Shown: piece by piece, positions 35,771 through 47,625 of the stretch | How positions within the stretch are numbered: position 1 is the first letter of the stretch | Layout of the letters: each line of letters opens with the position of its first letter | From: Lumbricus rubellus | Lineage: Eukaryota; Annelida; Clitellata; Crassiclitellata; Lumbricidae | DNA: 64,000 bases | Direction of reading: 5' to 3' | NCBI GenBank assembly: GCA_945859605.1 | Contig: OX243825.1 | Coordinates: forward strand, 20,860,196 to 20,924,195 | The notes under the pieces: generated by a model | What the model saw: the letters and a program-made list of their open reading frames with translations, nothing else | Told to the model about the DNA's origin: nothing | The model's database searches: none | Translations under genes and position numbers: made by a program

Positions 35771-38571
35771 TAGAGGCCGAAAGATTCCGTGGAAGAGAAG
35801 GCCACACAGCACACTGGTGACACCTGTTAAAAGAATAAATATAAATAAGTTAACGAAGGCTACCGTATTCCTCTAATTGCCCTCAATGCAGCATAAACAC
35901 AGATCGTCTGCTATAATTGTAGAAACCAATTATTGAATCGTTATTGTCTTGAACAATTAAGGCCCTAGCTAGGAAGGTGTTCTTGGGTGTTTGAACACCC
36001 CCCCCCCCAAATAAAAATAATAAAAAATGAAATAATGCATTTACTAGCACATGATGTAAGAACTATACAGCGTGTAATGTAAGCCCTAGGAGTATCAATA
36101 TATGAATAAGCGTTTTTATTTTAGGAGATGACCATAATGACGGCAACTTACTTGTAAGCTTTCGTGTCGATGACGAGGCAATTCGAAACAACGGTTGTCT
36201 ACTGAATTGGTCTGTTATCTCCTCCGTCGTTACCATCGTTACCATCGTGGTTGGTGTCGAACCCAAAGCATTATTCCCTTCATCATTCGAAACTGCCAAA
36301 GTGCTTCCGATATTGCTACCATCACCAACCATAGGCATGTCGGTTTCTACAGCGGAACCAGGGGTGGTCGACTGGAAAACTGGGAAGAGGTCACCTCCGT
36401 GTTCATCCTGTCCGCTTGGGAGATCATGGTTGGATGAAGGTAAAGCTGGATCGAATCTGGTGGATGAAGGAGCTTCGTTTGCGCTTTGAGGCAGCAAGGG
36501 TATCTCCGTTGATCTTGAGAGGTCCTGGTTAGAATCAGTCTGCGAGGTCTGAGGTGGTTGCTGTTCGGAGCTGACGTCCTCCGGTTGAAAGCTGTGGTTG
36601 GAGAATAGAACTGCAGGTTCTACTGTGTTTGATATCATGACCGTGAAGACTGCTCCAAGGTTTTCGGGGCTTGAAGGACTGGGGATATTTTCTCTCGAAG
36701 GGGAGGACATGTCGGAGTTTGTGAAGATAGGAGGATGAGAGAAAGAGGCAAAGTCGTTGGCATCACCAGAGAACATCGGAGATTCTGGTCGACTGATTCC
36801 GTCCATTCCACGGTATCTTGAAAGATCTCTTTGTGGTGGCATATCTTCGCGAACTGCTTCACGCTTCATTGACTCTGACTGCGAATTTCCACCATCTTCT
36901 GGAGCCGCAATCCCGTTGCTGTGTGGTACCTGGGAGAATCCTTGACCCCCATACGGAAAGAGGGCATCGTGGCCAAAATTTCCTTCTGTTTCCAAGTTTC
37001 TATCTCCCATGGAATTATCCATAGGAGCATGCTGACTCCATGCTGGATAACCTGTTGAGCGAAGGACACCTCCGTGCTTAGGAGTTACCGTGGTAACCAG
37101 TTGCGCTGTGGACTCAACCGTGACGTTACCGAAGTGCTGAGAGGGAAGAATTCTCGCAGAGGTATTCCTTCCTTCCAGATCATGAGAATTTATGGGTTCC
37201 TCTGGGGGAGCGTTCATATTCAATCGTTTATTGAAGCGTTTGGAAAACATAGTTTCATCATTATGGTCGGAAGGGAGAGAGAGGGAGCTTGTCTGGCCTT
37301 CACCGATGACGTTGTTCTCGTGAAATAATTCCCCGTCACCACCCTCCACTGAACTCGGGGCTCCTTCGGACGATGCCTGGAGGTAGGGCAGCAGGACTGA
37401 CATCATCTCCTGGCGCAGTCCATCCTCCGCTTCGTCGTATCCGTCTTCGGGTGAAGTGGGGATGTCTGGAGATGGGTGCTGGACACCCGATTGTATGGAT
37501 CGGTCCACGGCTTCCGGTCTGGGAGGCTGCGGAGGAGGACTCCTTGTTCCGCCAACGATGTGCTTGGCATTGACACCTGCAGGAAGTAAATAAAAAAAGT
37601 TCAGGATCAGGGTCCTGGAATTCGGCACGTGGACATGCATTGAATAATTAGAAGTGCAGTTTGTCTTCTACGACAAAACCGTCGCCTGAGAGTCATCTTG
37701 TCGTATGTCCATTTTTTAAAAATCGAGTTTAGACTTGATTTGTAGCAAAAATTGTTTATCTTTCTTCAGTGTTAACCGTTAGGAGATACGACACGTCGTT
37801 TTAAAGATATTCAACGAAAACTACTTGTCGTATGTCCAATTTCAGTGTTGTTTTGTCACGAGTATCTCCAATTTATTTTGCTGTATATTCAGTGCCGCAT
37901 TCACGGTTTAAAAGTTTATGTCCAGAGAAAGCTCGTCGTTGATTGGACGAAGGAGATACGACATCCCACTTCGTTGTATCATTGTGTCGTATGTCCAGGG
38001 AATAAAAACGTTCTTTTATTTAAAAAAGAGTACCGGGTATCAAACTTGCGAAAATTGAAACGAACACAGTCGCAAATGATTGCGTATTGCTTTCTTTTAT
38101 TATTGCATATTTTTAAAACCATTTCTCACGTCAGGATGACTTGCAATTGATTTAAATCCATTTTATACAACATTTTCCAAAATTTCACAAAAACCATTCT
38201 AAGTTTCAGTTTAATTTTAATGCAACATTCTTTAATTAATGTCGATGCTTCAATTGCACTGAATATCTTATTTTGTTGTCCAAAGTTGCGAAACTTCTAC
38301 CTCGTTTTCTCGGAATTCACAAAAGTGGACAAACGCGAAGATGACTCTCAGGCGACTCTGAAATATGTTAACTATACGGGCTCAATGAAAGCCGATGTGA
38401 CAACCACGGCTATGTACTAACGTGAAATTTGAATTCCAGTGCACAAGTCTGCAATGAGGATTATTACGTTGATCGTCACTTACCAAATGTTCCAGGATCC
38501 GAGAGAATGGCCAGACCCAAGGTCACCGCAAGGACACACGCGAGACTCCGGCAACTCATCATCGTCAGCAT
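35765..38571 (-). CDS. Unrecognised secreted or GPI-anchored S/T/P-rich protein, 3 coding exons
   Basis: I do not recognise this protein. Exons 38571-38484, 37576-36152 and 35823-35765 join in phases 1 and 1 through good GT/AG sites and give 523 aa. ATG 38571 is one of several in-frame Mets (38628 is the first); it gives the best signal peptide, SCRSLACVLAVTLGLAILS. The middle 475 residues are hydrophilic, low in Cys, rich in Ser, Pro, Thr, Asn, Gln and Asp, with several N-glycosylation sequons (e.g. NVT, NTS, NHS), so probably a disordered, glycosylated ectodomain. The C-terminus LTSVTSVLCGLLFHGIF followed by RPLA is mildly hydrophobic and could be a GPI-attachment signal. Intron 1 contains a foldback element. 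Confidence 0.7.
35960..36061. mobile_element. MITE fragment, CAAGGCCGTAG family
   Basis: Left part only: AAGGCCCTAGCTAGG, GGGTGTTTGAACACCCCCC and GCATTTACTAGCACATGATG, as in the copies at 2066 and 2495. It lies in intron 2 of the unrecognised secreted-protein gene. Confidence 0.7.
37681..38356. mobile_element. Inverted-repeat element in intron 1 of the secreted-protein gene
   Basis: 676 bp bounded by perfect 19-bp inverted ends GTCGCCTGAGAGTCATCTT; similarity continues inward to TGTCCA on both sides. Inside, TGTCGTATGTCCA and GGAGATACGACA recur in direct copies. No clear target duplication was found, so the superfamily is open. Confidence 0.7.
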
Positions 38572-41220
38572 CGCTTCAACTTTCGTGTTCAAACACCTCA
38601 TCATTACTTTAACGACTGGAACCCGCATCTGCAACTGAGTTGCTCTTGACAACGCAGCTCCAACATCAGTAGCAGCAATAGCAGCAATAGCATTGGAGAA
38701 TATCTTCTCTGAGTGGCGGGTGACATGGAGCCAATACCACCTGTCAATCAACCACGCACCTATTGCGCAGACAACTATAATACCCTAAGGGCAAGTGTAC
38801 CCTTCAACAATTGAACAAAATTTTACAGCCATTGAAACACAATGAACCGTGTGATACACGACTAAACTACCTGTGTTCTACACGTAAGCTGTGTAGCGAC
38901 ATGCTGTACGTTTGCGCTGATATATAGCAACATCAGTTGGTGCAATCTATTTTCAATTGCTATTTAATTGCAGCAATTTTTGTGCGTCGTAAACGCGGAA
39001 TCAGTTGTCCCTTTCATCTCGTGTATAGTCAATTGCCTCAAGCATTCTATCCTCTCGAACGGTCGCTTGTTCTGTTGTCTTCATACCCGTTCGTTTGTTT
39101 GTCCGTTCGTCCGTCTGTCCTCTTCCGTCCGGCTCAATTGTTCGCATGTGTCATTCGCTTGGCTCCGCAGATGCTTAAATTAAGTAGGAGGGGCAAAACA
39201 CAATGATCATTGATCACGATTAAATTCTTTAGGAAGAGCAGAAAAATACAAGTCAGAATATTTTAAGAACATGCATGGGTTGTTTTGTTGACGCTTCTAA
39301 CATATGTTAATTTATTAATTTTACTCTGCAGTATTAGCCTATCATTAGTGCCTTAGCACTAAGAAATTGGTTAAAACAAAAAGGTAGTAGGCCTAGGCCT
39401 AGTTAAAAATGAGAGTCAATTTCACATTTGGGAGGCAAGAGGCAAGTGCCCCACTTACCCTTATGTGCAGGCACCCATGTGCTTGACGTTCAGAAATTTC
39501 AACCAATATTCTTTTCAACGTCTGCGACATCATTAACTTGGAACAACGTTTTCGTCCAACGTTTGTGAATTGATTGATGATTGATTGGTTGATTGATTGT
39601 ATATGTAGGCCTATGCATAACAGATGTTCAAGTAAATTGGCACAAAGTAGCCTAAACTATGATCATTGATCATCACTAGAAAACATTTGGCAGATGCCTG
39701 TCATGAGTTCTGCCTTCCCACGCTCGACCCGAAAGATAAAAGTCTTTAAGTTCCAGCTTTTCAATTTAACTGTACGCACTGTAACTTATAGCCTAACCGT
39801 TCAGAAGGCAAGAAATAATGAATAGGCCATGTGGAAAATTGGAAAGTCATCTAAATGGACAAAGGGACTAAATTAATCCTTATAAGAGTCGACACCGCAG
39901 AAAAGTCATCGATAATGTTGACGTTGAAAAGTCACCAGTTATCAAAACGACAAAAGCATTTTAGATGATGTCAAAAAACACTTTTGCGGATGAAATTTCT
40001 ACGAAACATGCACGGACTATTCTCCGCTTTTGACTGTGCCATGACTGTATACCTCCGCCATTCTAACGTCCTCAACTCTGCTCTGCCGCATTGCATTTGC
40101 ACCTGGAGTTCGAATAGACCCAAGTCCTATACATAATCGGCAAATGCTTCTACATTCATTTACGATAGCTGAACTGGACGTGTAGGTCTCCATCAATAGA
40201 AATTCAAGCAGCGTTGTCATTTACCATAGAAAAGACGATGGGCTTGAGCTTTAAGTTGGGGATAGCTAGGTCAATGGGTCTGGATTCCCCGGAGTCTATT
40301 CAAATGAAAGAACCATTGGGAATCCAATAGAGAAACCAAAGTGCATAGCTGCTGTCAGCAAACGACATCTTCAATATAAAAAAACTGATTATAGAAGCGC
40401 AACGCTTCATGCATTCGAAGTGCGACTTGACGACTTAGGTGAATGGACCTCACAGACAACAACAACAAAAGTTGTTGGAGAAAGAATCGATGATTCGCCT
40501 CTGAGTAGAGATCTCTACGGGGCGCTATATAAATTTATGTGATCGATGATGACTTCATTCATGACGTCAGATTTCGATTTCTTGCCAAGCGTTTCTTGGT
40601 TCCATCGTTCCGCGGAACTGTTCAGCCATTTCACCTGCATCGAAACGCGGATTCGCGATTCATTCAAAGCGTCTATCGATTTAACGCAGTGAAGAGATTT
40701 CTTCACGCGTTTTCGATTCAAAGATTCTTTTAGCTGTTTGACTTTTCGATCGAAACTGACATCTTCCAAGACAATAATGAAAAACTCATCCCCTTGATTC
40801 TGCTTTCCGTACGACCTTTAAGAAACCAAACTACAGGTCTATAAATGTTTCAATCACATTGATCATTTTTCACCTCGATTTTGTGTTTATGATGACGATA
40901 ATCCTGGTGGCAAACTGGCAATGACGGCAGAAATAAAAACAGAAGCAGTTGATTAGAACAGTTAGCCTACTAATGAAATATTCTAGAGTAATAAATTAAT
41001 TAACTCCGTTTGGAACTTAAACAAGAAATGTAATTTTTCTTTAGAATAGTTGTATGATCGGAACGACGATAGGCCTACTGCCTATATAAAGTTGGCCATA
41101 ATTATAATAAATTAATCAGAACATTTTCTTTTCTTTAAACTGGTGGATACTATTTTGTACATGGAATAATAGGCCTAATTGTATTAATATCATTAGATCA
41201 TACAGTACAGAGCTATCTAT
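38572..41220. other. Intergenic region between the secreted-protein gene and the INSM-like gene
   Basis: No gene seen. Contains a MITE right-end fragment (about 39434-39478, ends GGCACCCATG), a SINE-type tail (40494-40535, GCGCCTC..GGGGCGCTATATAAA in decayed form), one TGACGTCA palindrome (40562-40569) and AGGCCTA-rich DNA. Confidence 0.55.
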
Positions 41221-43032
41221 CTATTCGATCTGTTGAACAGTGTATCTCTTTGTAAAGTACGTTTCAAGATCACGTTTGGAGTCGCAATGCGCAATAATTC
41301 TCTCTGATGTCTCGCTTTCACTCGCAGTCCGTATACGCTGCAGCTTCTGGTGGTGGTGGTGATCGACAGAGCGGGATGCCGTGTGGGTGCTCGTGGTGGT
41401 AGAAGGTGGTCGTGGTGGTCGTGGTGGTGCGACGGTGGTAGTGGTGGTCTTCGGCCTGTGCCATCGACGATGGGAAGCCAGGTTAGCGGGGCAGTTGAAG
41501 ACCTTGTCGCAGTCGGGGCAGCGATACTCGACCCTCGCTATGCACGAACAGTTGTGCCCAGCCAGCTGGAACGCATCGGCAAAAGTCTCGCAGCACAGGC
41601 GACACGTGTAGTCGCCGATCTTGTTCTCGATCTTGACGAGCTCGGCCACGGCTTCCGGTGTCGCCTCCACGCGGGAGATGGCGGCAGAGGCATCCGCATC
41701 ATCCTGTTCTTTAATGTATGCTTCCCCCGGGTCCTTGGTGGTTCTTTCCAGTCGCGCCAGGCTTTTCCAGGATGTCTTCTTACCCAAGGATGATCGCCGG
41801 ACCTTCGTGGATGCTTCGAGAGTGACGTCCTCTCGCCAGTTTGAATTTTTCGAGCTGACTGGACTTGTTGGAAAAGAAAAAGTTCCATCGCTGCAGGAAA
41901 GACGGTCTAAAGTACACATGGAACTGTCTCTGAAGGTGATTCCCTCTCTGTGGTCTTCTGGAACGATTTCCGTTTTTCGATCTCTTAGACTGATGTACTG
42001 TTGATGCTGATGACCCTCAAAGCCAACTTGATATCTGCGACAGGCGTGGTCTTCGTGGTCTTCCCGTATGACATCCGATTTTCTCCGGCTTATCAAACCC
42101 ACTTCCTGTTGACGGTCTTTAAGACCAACGTTCGTTCGATGGTCTCTTAGATTAAGGTCCGGTAGTAGATGGTCCTTGATGTTGCTGGTCTGCAGGCTGA
42201 ACCCTCTTCTTACTTCGAGACTTGTATCTGTGACAGACGTGGGCTTGCTGGTCCTGTGACCAGGACTTTCTCGCAGATGACAAGAAGGACCAGTTGATAT
42301 CTCAGACGCTGTGGAGACTCCATGTATGCGACCCCTGTCGGTAAAATGGTCGCCCTGGAGCAGAGAACGTCCGGCGGTGGATAGGACAGAACGGTCAGGA
42401 TAGCTCCCGGTGGAATTGGTCAACGATAGAAACGTCTTTTCCTCCATCAATTGACGAGATCGTGGACGATCTTCTGCTGGACGATTCACCTGGTGAAGAG
42501 GAGATTTAGAAGTGGTGGAATGGTCAGACTGGACAAGAGAGTTGACACCGCTGCAGGCAAGGTCCTGTCCATCCTCTTGAAGACAAGCGGCGACGTCCTT
42601 ACAACGCAGCGTGCGGTTGGAATTCCTCAGAGGATGGGATGATCTGTATGGAACCGTGAGGTCCAGAGGCTGGTCAGGAGGAGGAGGAGGACGTCGATCT
42701 CCCAACGCACAGAATAACTTTACTCCACTTGCCATCACCGAAGACAGTTCATCATCTCGTTCGGTGACCGCATCCTGGTCTCTGTCGCTGAATCCGGAGC
42801 TGAGGGGACTGTGCGTGTAGCCGGAGTCGGGAGATGATGATGTCCTTTGATCTGCAGCCGGATGACTGCAACTAATTCCTCCTTTCGATGACGTCGTCAG
42901 CTGCTGAAACTCGTCCGCCGTCTCTCTTACTGGGAGTACTTCTGAGATGTGGCACGCCGCCTCGTCGCCCGTCCAAGCGGTCATCTCTTGGTGGTCAGCC
43001 CGACGCCGCTTGACCATAAACCAAAGCGGCAT
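41221..43032 (-). CDS. INSM: INSM-like zinc-finger transcriptional repressor, single exon, 603 aa
   Basis: Insulinoma-associated family members are neuroendocrine and neuronal repressors with a SNAG N-terminus and C2H2 fingers (family knowledge). Seen here: [11 protein letters not shown], close to the SNAG consensus MPRSFLVKR; PLDLT at residues 122-126, a CtBP-type motif; a long S/T/D/R-rich middle with loose DHR/DR repeats; then [19 protein letters not shown] (477-495) and C505-H525 reading [21 protein letters not shown]. The segment [20 protein letters not shown] is the INSM hallmark. Unlike vertebrate INSM1, with five fingers, only the first two are present; the rest is TTT/PPRPP and histidine-rich and ends [12 protein letters not shown] 43032 is followed by the SNAG-like motif, which fixes the start. 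A CCAAT box lies just upstream. Confidence 0.85.
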   Translation of the reverse strand: MPLWFMVKRRRADHQEMTAWTGDEAACHISEVLPVRETADEFQQLTTSSKGGISCSHPAADQRTSSSPDSGYTHSPLSSGFSDRDQDAVTERDDELSSVMASGVKLFCALGDRRPPPPPDQPLDLTVPYRSSHPLRNSNRTLRCKDVAACLQEDGQDLACSGVNSLVQSDHSTTSKSPLHQVNRPAEDRPRSRQLMEEKTFLSLTNSTGSYPDRSVLSTAGRSLLQGDHFTDRGRIHGVSTASEISTGPSCHLRESPGHRTSKPTSVTDTSLEVRRGFSLQTSNIKDHLLPDLNLRDHRTNVGLKDRQQEVGLISRRKSDVIREDHEDHACRRYQVGFEGHQHQQYISLRDRKTEIVPEDHREGITFRDSSMCTLDRLSCSDGTFSFPTSPVSSKNSNWREDVTLEASTKVRRSSLGKKTSWKSLARLERTTKDPGEAYIKEQDDADASAAISRVEATPEAVAELVKIENKIGDYTCRLCCETFADAFQLAGHNCSCIARVEYRCPDCDKVFNCPANLASHRRWHRPKTTTTTVAPPRPPRPPSTTTSTHTASRSVDHHHHQKLQRIRTASESETSERIIAHCDSKRDLETYFTKRYTVQQIE

Positions 43033-43399
43033 GGCTGATTGGTCACTCCTTAGATATATCTGCTATCTGAGGTCGACCAAGGTCTTCGATATTGGATCCG
43101 GTTTTATCTCAGGATGCCTCCGCTAACTTGCAAGCAATTTATATTGTTTTCTGTGACATAATTATCAATTGCCTTATGTTCGTCTTCTTGCATGTGTAAG
43201 CTTACACATTTCGATAATGAATTCCGTATACAAGACAACTTTCTGGAATACAAATAACAAATAAAGTATAATAAGCCTAATAAACTAAACTATACATGAA
43301 GTAGGTAAACATGAAATAAACAGACGATATAGAGAAATAAACAGACAAAGTAAAGAAAAATATTATTGACACTTTTGAGAGGATCTTCAAGAACTCCGC

Positions 43400-43655
43400 C
43401 ATATAGGCGTACGATGCGGGGATCCAGAAGGGCAAATACCCCCCCCCCCAAATTTCGGGCAAGTCTGGTTTTTCGGGCAAGCAGACCCGTGAAAATATGA
43501 GAAAAAATAGTATTTTTCACGACATTTCAGCCCGACGACTAAAAAAAGGTCGTCAACTTTTTGTCTGGGAAATTCCACCACGAGATTTATTTTTCGGGCA
43601 GAAGTCAAATCTTTGCGCCCTCCCCCCCACTGCTGAAATCTCCCGTACGCCTATG
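43400..43655. mobile_element. hAT-like MITE, CATAGGCGTACG family
   Basis: 256 bp with ends CATATAGGCGTACG and CGTACGCCTATG and a perfect 8-bp duplication AACTCCGC (43392-43399 and 43656-43663). Contains the core word GACTAAAAAAAGGTCGTCAA. Related by its ends to the copy at 18027-18278. Confidence 0.85.
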
Positions 43656-43983
43656 AACTCCGCCACTGCTTGCACTTTGGCAGCACCAGTTCAAAGCATA
43701 GAAAAGGTAGGAGGGCAACGCTAATGATTTTTGTCATCACACATGTAGTTAAACTGGAACTTCTGCTACTATAGGAGATTGAAGGCGTTACATCACGAAT
43801 AGTTTGTTAGCTGCATTGCAAAGGACACCAGGTCTTATCTACAAAAGTCAGGACAGCAAACTGGCGGTAATCCACCGGGTTAATCTGATATGGACTTCGT
43901 TAGCACGGCTTCGCGACAATGCGGTCCAGGTAACCGCGTGCATTGTGTTTTTGCCATGCACATCCAACCTTGCGATGATTAAG

Positions 43984-44023
<40 letters not shown>

Positions 44024-45364
44024 CCAGTAACGCTATCTTTCATCTTCTCACGTGACATTACGTCACGTCGCAAGCTCGCTAGACACGAAAACGACATTTT
44101 GGACAGGGTGCATCATGGGAGGGAGCGGAGTGGAGAGGAGAGGGAAAGACAGAAAAGAACTAAAGGCATGAGAGGTGGGTGTATGAAACTGAAAATGGAG
44201 AACAGAGGATTAAAGGGTAAGCGCGGCAAAGCGAAAAAGAAAAACGTTGAGAAGGTCGTGATGAGACTAAAAGAAGAGATGGAGGGTTAAAAAAGAGAGA
44301 CGGAGGGCTAAAGAAGAGAGGTCGTGAGACAAATACGGAGTTGAGAAAAGGTTGGGGAAAGAGTTAGGTTTTAAGGTGCACGTGTATATGAAAAGAGCAG
44401 AGCGCTACAGAGGAAAGGAGAGGTATAGGAGATTAGAGATTCAGCCGCATGCAAATTACGACTCACACGTAACTACATCAACCATTCTACAGCACAATTG
44501 GTACTGCTTGTGAATTGGTTGCCCTACATGCGGGGCTCTGCATGGTTCATTATTGGTCTGGCGTTTCTTCCCCAATAGTCCAGGAATTAAAGTGGGTGGG
44601 AACGCGTGGAAACGGCATTCTGACTGCTCCTGAAATAGTTGGCTTGCAGCGTTCACACTGCTATGCTCACTATGTATGGAACCCTGGAAACACATGCGTT
44701 CCAGTAAAACCTCTTCAGCGTTCCCACTGCTCACACATGTGGCGTTCCCACTGCTCAGTGCTCACCCAAACCATTTAAACCAGTTCCAAATACCTTATGT
44801 GACATGCACGGCTTACGAACAGCATCATATTTTATCTGCGTGTTATCGGAGGACTGCAACAATAGGCTATTGTTCTACAAAGCAAATCTCCGAGAATGTT
44901 TTAGCGCAAACAAAAAGGCACGTCTCGTCTGCAGGGAGACAAGCAGCTCATTCGTCGGCGCTATACCCCGCTGCGGTGTTTGTTTAGGAGTGGCGAAAAT
45001 TGGTTGTATTACATGTTTGTTTACCTGAATTCGTACGATACGATATAATTGCATTTCTTCGCGAGGGACTGTGCTTTTTCCGAAATGACATTTGAACCGA
45101 CACAATTTATTGGCGAATGTAAACGACGAATGACATCCATCGTATTTGACCTGACCCAATTATTTCTCCCTGCGGACCACTACTGTTGTGTGTGATGAGC
45201 AACCTATATTAGTCATGATGATTCAACAGAATTATACTCTGCGGACTCTTTGTTTTCCTCATTGTGTCACCTTGTATCTGTCTGTCTGTCTGTTTGTCTG
45301 ACGACGACGACGACTCCTCTCTCTCTCTCTACCTCCTTGCTTCTCCTTCCCTCCTTTTCTCTCG

Positions 45365-45660
45365 GGCCGATGAATGGATGTATGGATGGATGACAGGATG
45401 GATGCATGGATGGATGGATGAATGAATGGATGAATGGATGGATGAATGGGTGGATGGATGAATGGACGGATGGATGAATAGATAGATGGATGGATGGATA
45501 AATGTTGGATTGATGGATGAATGAATGGATGAATGGATGGATGAATGGGTGGATGGATGAATGGACGGATGGATGGATGAATAGATAGATGGATGGATGG
45601 ATAAATGGTTGGATTGATGGATGAATGGATGAATGAATGGATAGATGGATTTATGTATAG
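45365..45660. repeat. (GGAT/GAAT)n array with higher-order repeat
   Basis: Tetranucleotide units. A block of about 100 bp containing AATGGACGGATGGATGAATA occurs twice in near-identical form, showing amplification above the 4-bp level. Confidence 0.88.
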
Positions 45661-45761
45661 ATAGTTTTTTTAGGTATAGGCTATAATTATGCGTAGTTCT
45701 GAACAGAGCGTAGCAAGCAGTAACCATGCAACTTTAAAACAGTGACATAACTATGACCTGG

Positions 45762-46070
45762 CAATGCCAATGGATTTAACAATACCAATGACTTATACAA
45801 TGCCAATGACTTACCATGGTAATGCCAATCACTTAACAATGACCTAATAACCAAGCCAACCTTAATTAAGTATGCCGATACCTTAAGTAGGATTGCCGAT
45901 GACTTAAGTGAGCCAAAGTATGCCAATTAGGCCTATATTTACCAAATTAGACGATAACTTAAATGTGTCAATGACTAAAGCATGCCAGTGACGCAAGTAC
46001 ATGTATACCAAAGACTTAAAATTTAATACGCCAATAACTCAATTATTCCATTTAGCCAACCTAAATAAAA
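45762..46070. repeat. Degenerate minisatellite, unit about 18-22 bp
   Basis: Repeated words ATGCCAATGACTTA, ATGCCGATGACTTAA and relatives, spaced 18-25 bp apart and well diverged. Confidence 0.65.
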
Positions 46071-46079
46071 CGCCAACCA

Positions 46080-46500
46080 CCATCAACATCCTCGTCTTTA
46101 ATTCTCTCTTAAACCACGGCGATTAAGCGATGTCACTGCGCACGCGCACTGCTCAATCCGAGCCAACCGACACACAACAACAGCCTGTAATAATTAGCCT
46201 GTGCGTGAAACGGGCTAATCGCTCTTGTCTCCGTTATCATTGTTCTCCTCAGAACAGCACCAATAGCAGCAGCAGCAGTTATGAACCGAATCAGAGCAGG
46301 ATTTATTGCGCATTTAGCGTGCCATAGATCTGTTTTCCCCATTCACCTGTATACGCCCATTTGCAGCGCCGACGAACGGGCGCGCTTAAGACAATATTGT
46401 CCGCTGGGACCGCATGCGACAGTGGCGCCCCTGCCGACGACAGACGAACAGTCGACAGGTGGCGCATACCACTTTCGTGGCGACATCTGACGCCGAAAGG
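46080..46500. promoter_or_regulatory. CpG-rich unique block, candidate regulatory DNA
   Basis: Rises out of simple-sequence flanks with many CpG, an E-box-like CAGGTGGCGC, TTTATTGCGC and a homeodomain-like TAATAATTAG. No ORF of interest. Regulatory role is inference. Confidence 0.3.
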
Positions 46501-47403
46501 TCGAGACTCGCGGAACAAAGAGATCGGATGGAGAGACAGAAAGAGAGAGGGGAGAGAGGGAGAGGGGAGAGAGAAAAAGGGGAGAGAGGGAGAGGGAACG
46601 ACTGCAGAGCGTGATGGAGACGAGACGTGGAAAGAAAGAAGGGGAGAGCGGTATTAGTGTCAACTGGCGAGCAGGCAGGCTGCCACCGGTCTTTAAAGCG
46701 ATGATGGGGGAAGACGGGGTAAAAGGGGTTTTATTTAAAGCAGACGGCGCTATTCGCCAACACGCACGGCAAGTCTTTGATGGCATGCGCGGCTCAAGAC
46801 AACAAACAAAGGCAATTTTGAAGACTTCTGTGAACAGCAAAGGCGAACACACGTGCGGATTAAATAACCCGTTTATTTAGCGCCAGATTACACAGACGCT
46901 GTGGACGGTGTTGAGCTCTTGTTGGGGGTCGGCGACACGTTGCGGCGTCAGAGGCGGACGGTGACCGTGTAAATTCTCCCTTCCTTTACCCCATCCCACC
47001 CCACCCCACCCCACCGCCTGACAAAAAAAACTTGCGTGGAAGGCTTCTAATGGAAAAGGTATGCGAAGATGTAGAGCAAATAGGAATAGAGAAGTGGAGA
47101 CATCGCTCACTCACGTGCTCGCTGGTTTGCCGGCTTACTCACTGGCTCACTCGATCGTTACTCACTCACTGGCTCAATCACTCACTCGCTTATACTCACA
47201 AAAACTAACTCATGCACACTCACGGCTCGCTGACTCGTTCGCTGACTCACTTAATCACCAGTTAAATAACTAACTAGCTTGTACTCACTAGACTATACTC
47301 AATTACTCACTCGCTAACGCATTCACTCACGCACTAACTCGCTCATTAGTCAAGTAAAAACTAACTCACTGACTCACAATCACTGGTTCACTCGTTAGTA
47401 AAT

Positions 47404-47625
47404 TGTGGAGCGAGGGGCTGTCTACTCGGTGTCTTGGAGCCGGAAGGTTGCGGTTCGAATCCACCTCAAGCCACTGCGTAGGAAAACTATAGCCAGTCCT
47501 TCACTCGTAATTGCTCAATGCTCATGCGCTTCGGCGTGAAAACTCCTATTCAGCGTCCGCGCTGCAGTCTGGAGCGCCTCTGAGTAGCAATCTTGAAGGG
47601 GCGCTATGTAACAAGTGCTCCATAC
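47404..47625 (+). repeat. tRNA-derived SINE, family A (diverged)
   Basis: A-box region decayed (GGGGCTGTCTACTCGG), B box CGGTTCGAATCC intact, tail GCGCCTCTGAGTA..CTTGAAGGGGCGCTATG. Confidence 0.8.

Noticed and set aside
40515..40769. 84-codon minus-strand frame
   Set aside because: Starts at a TTG, has no family resemblance and lies in AT-rich intergenic DNA next to a SINE tail.
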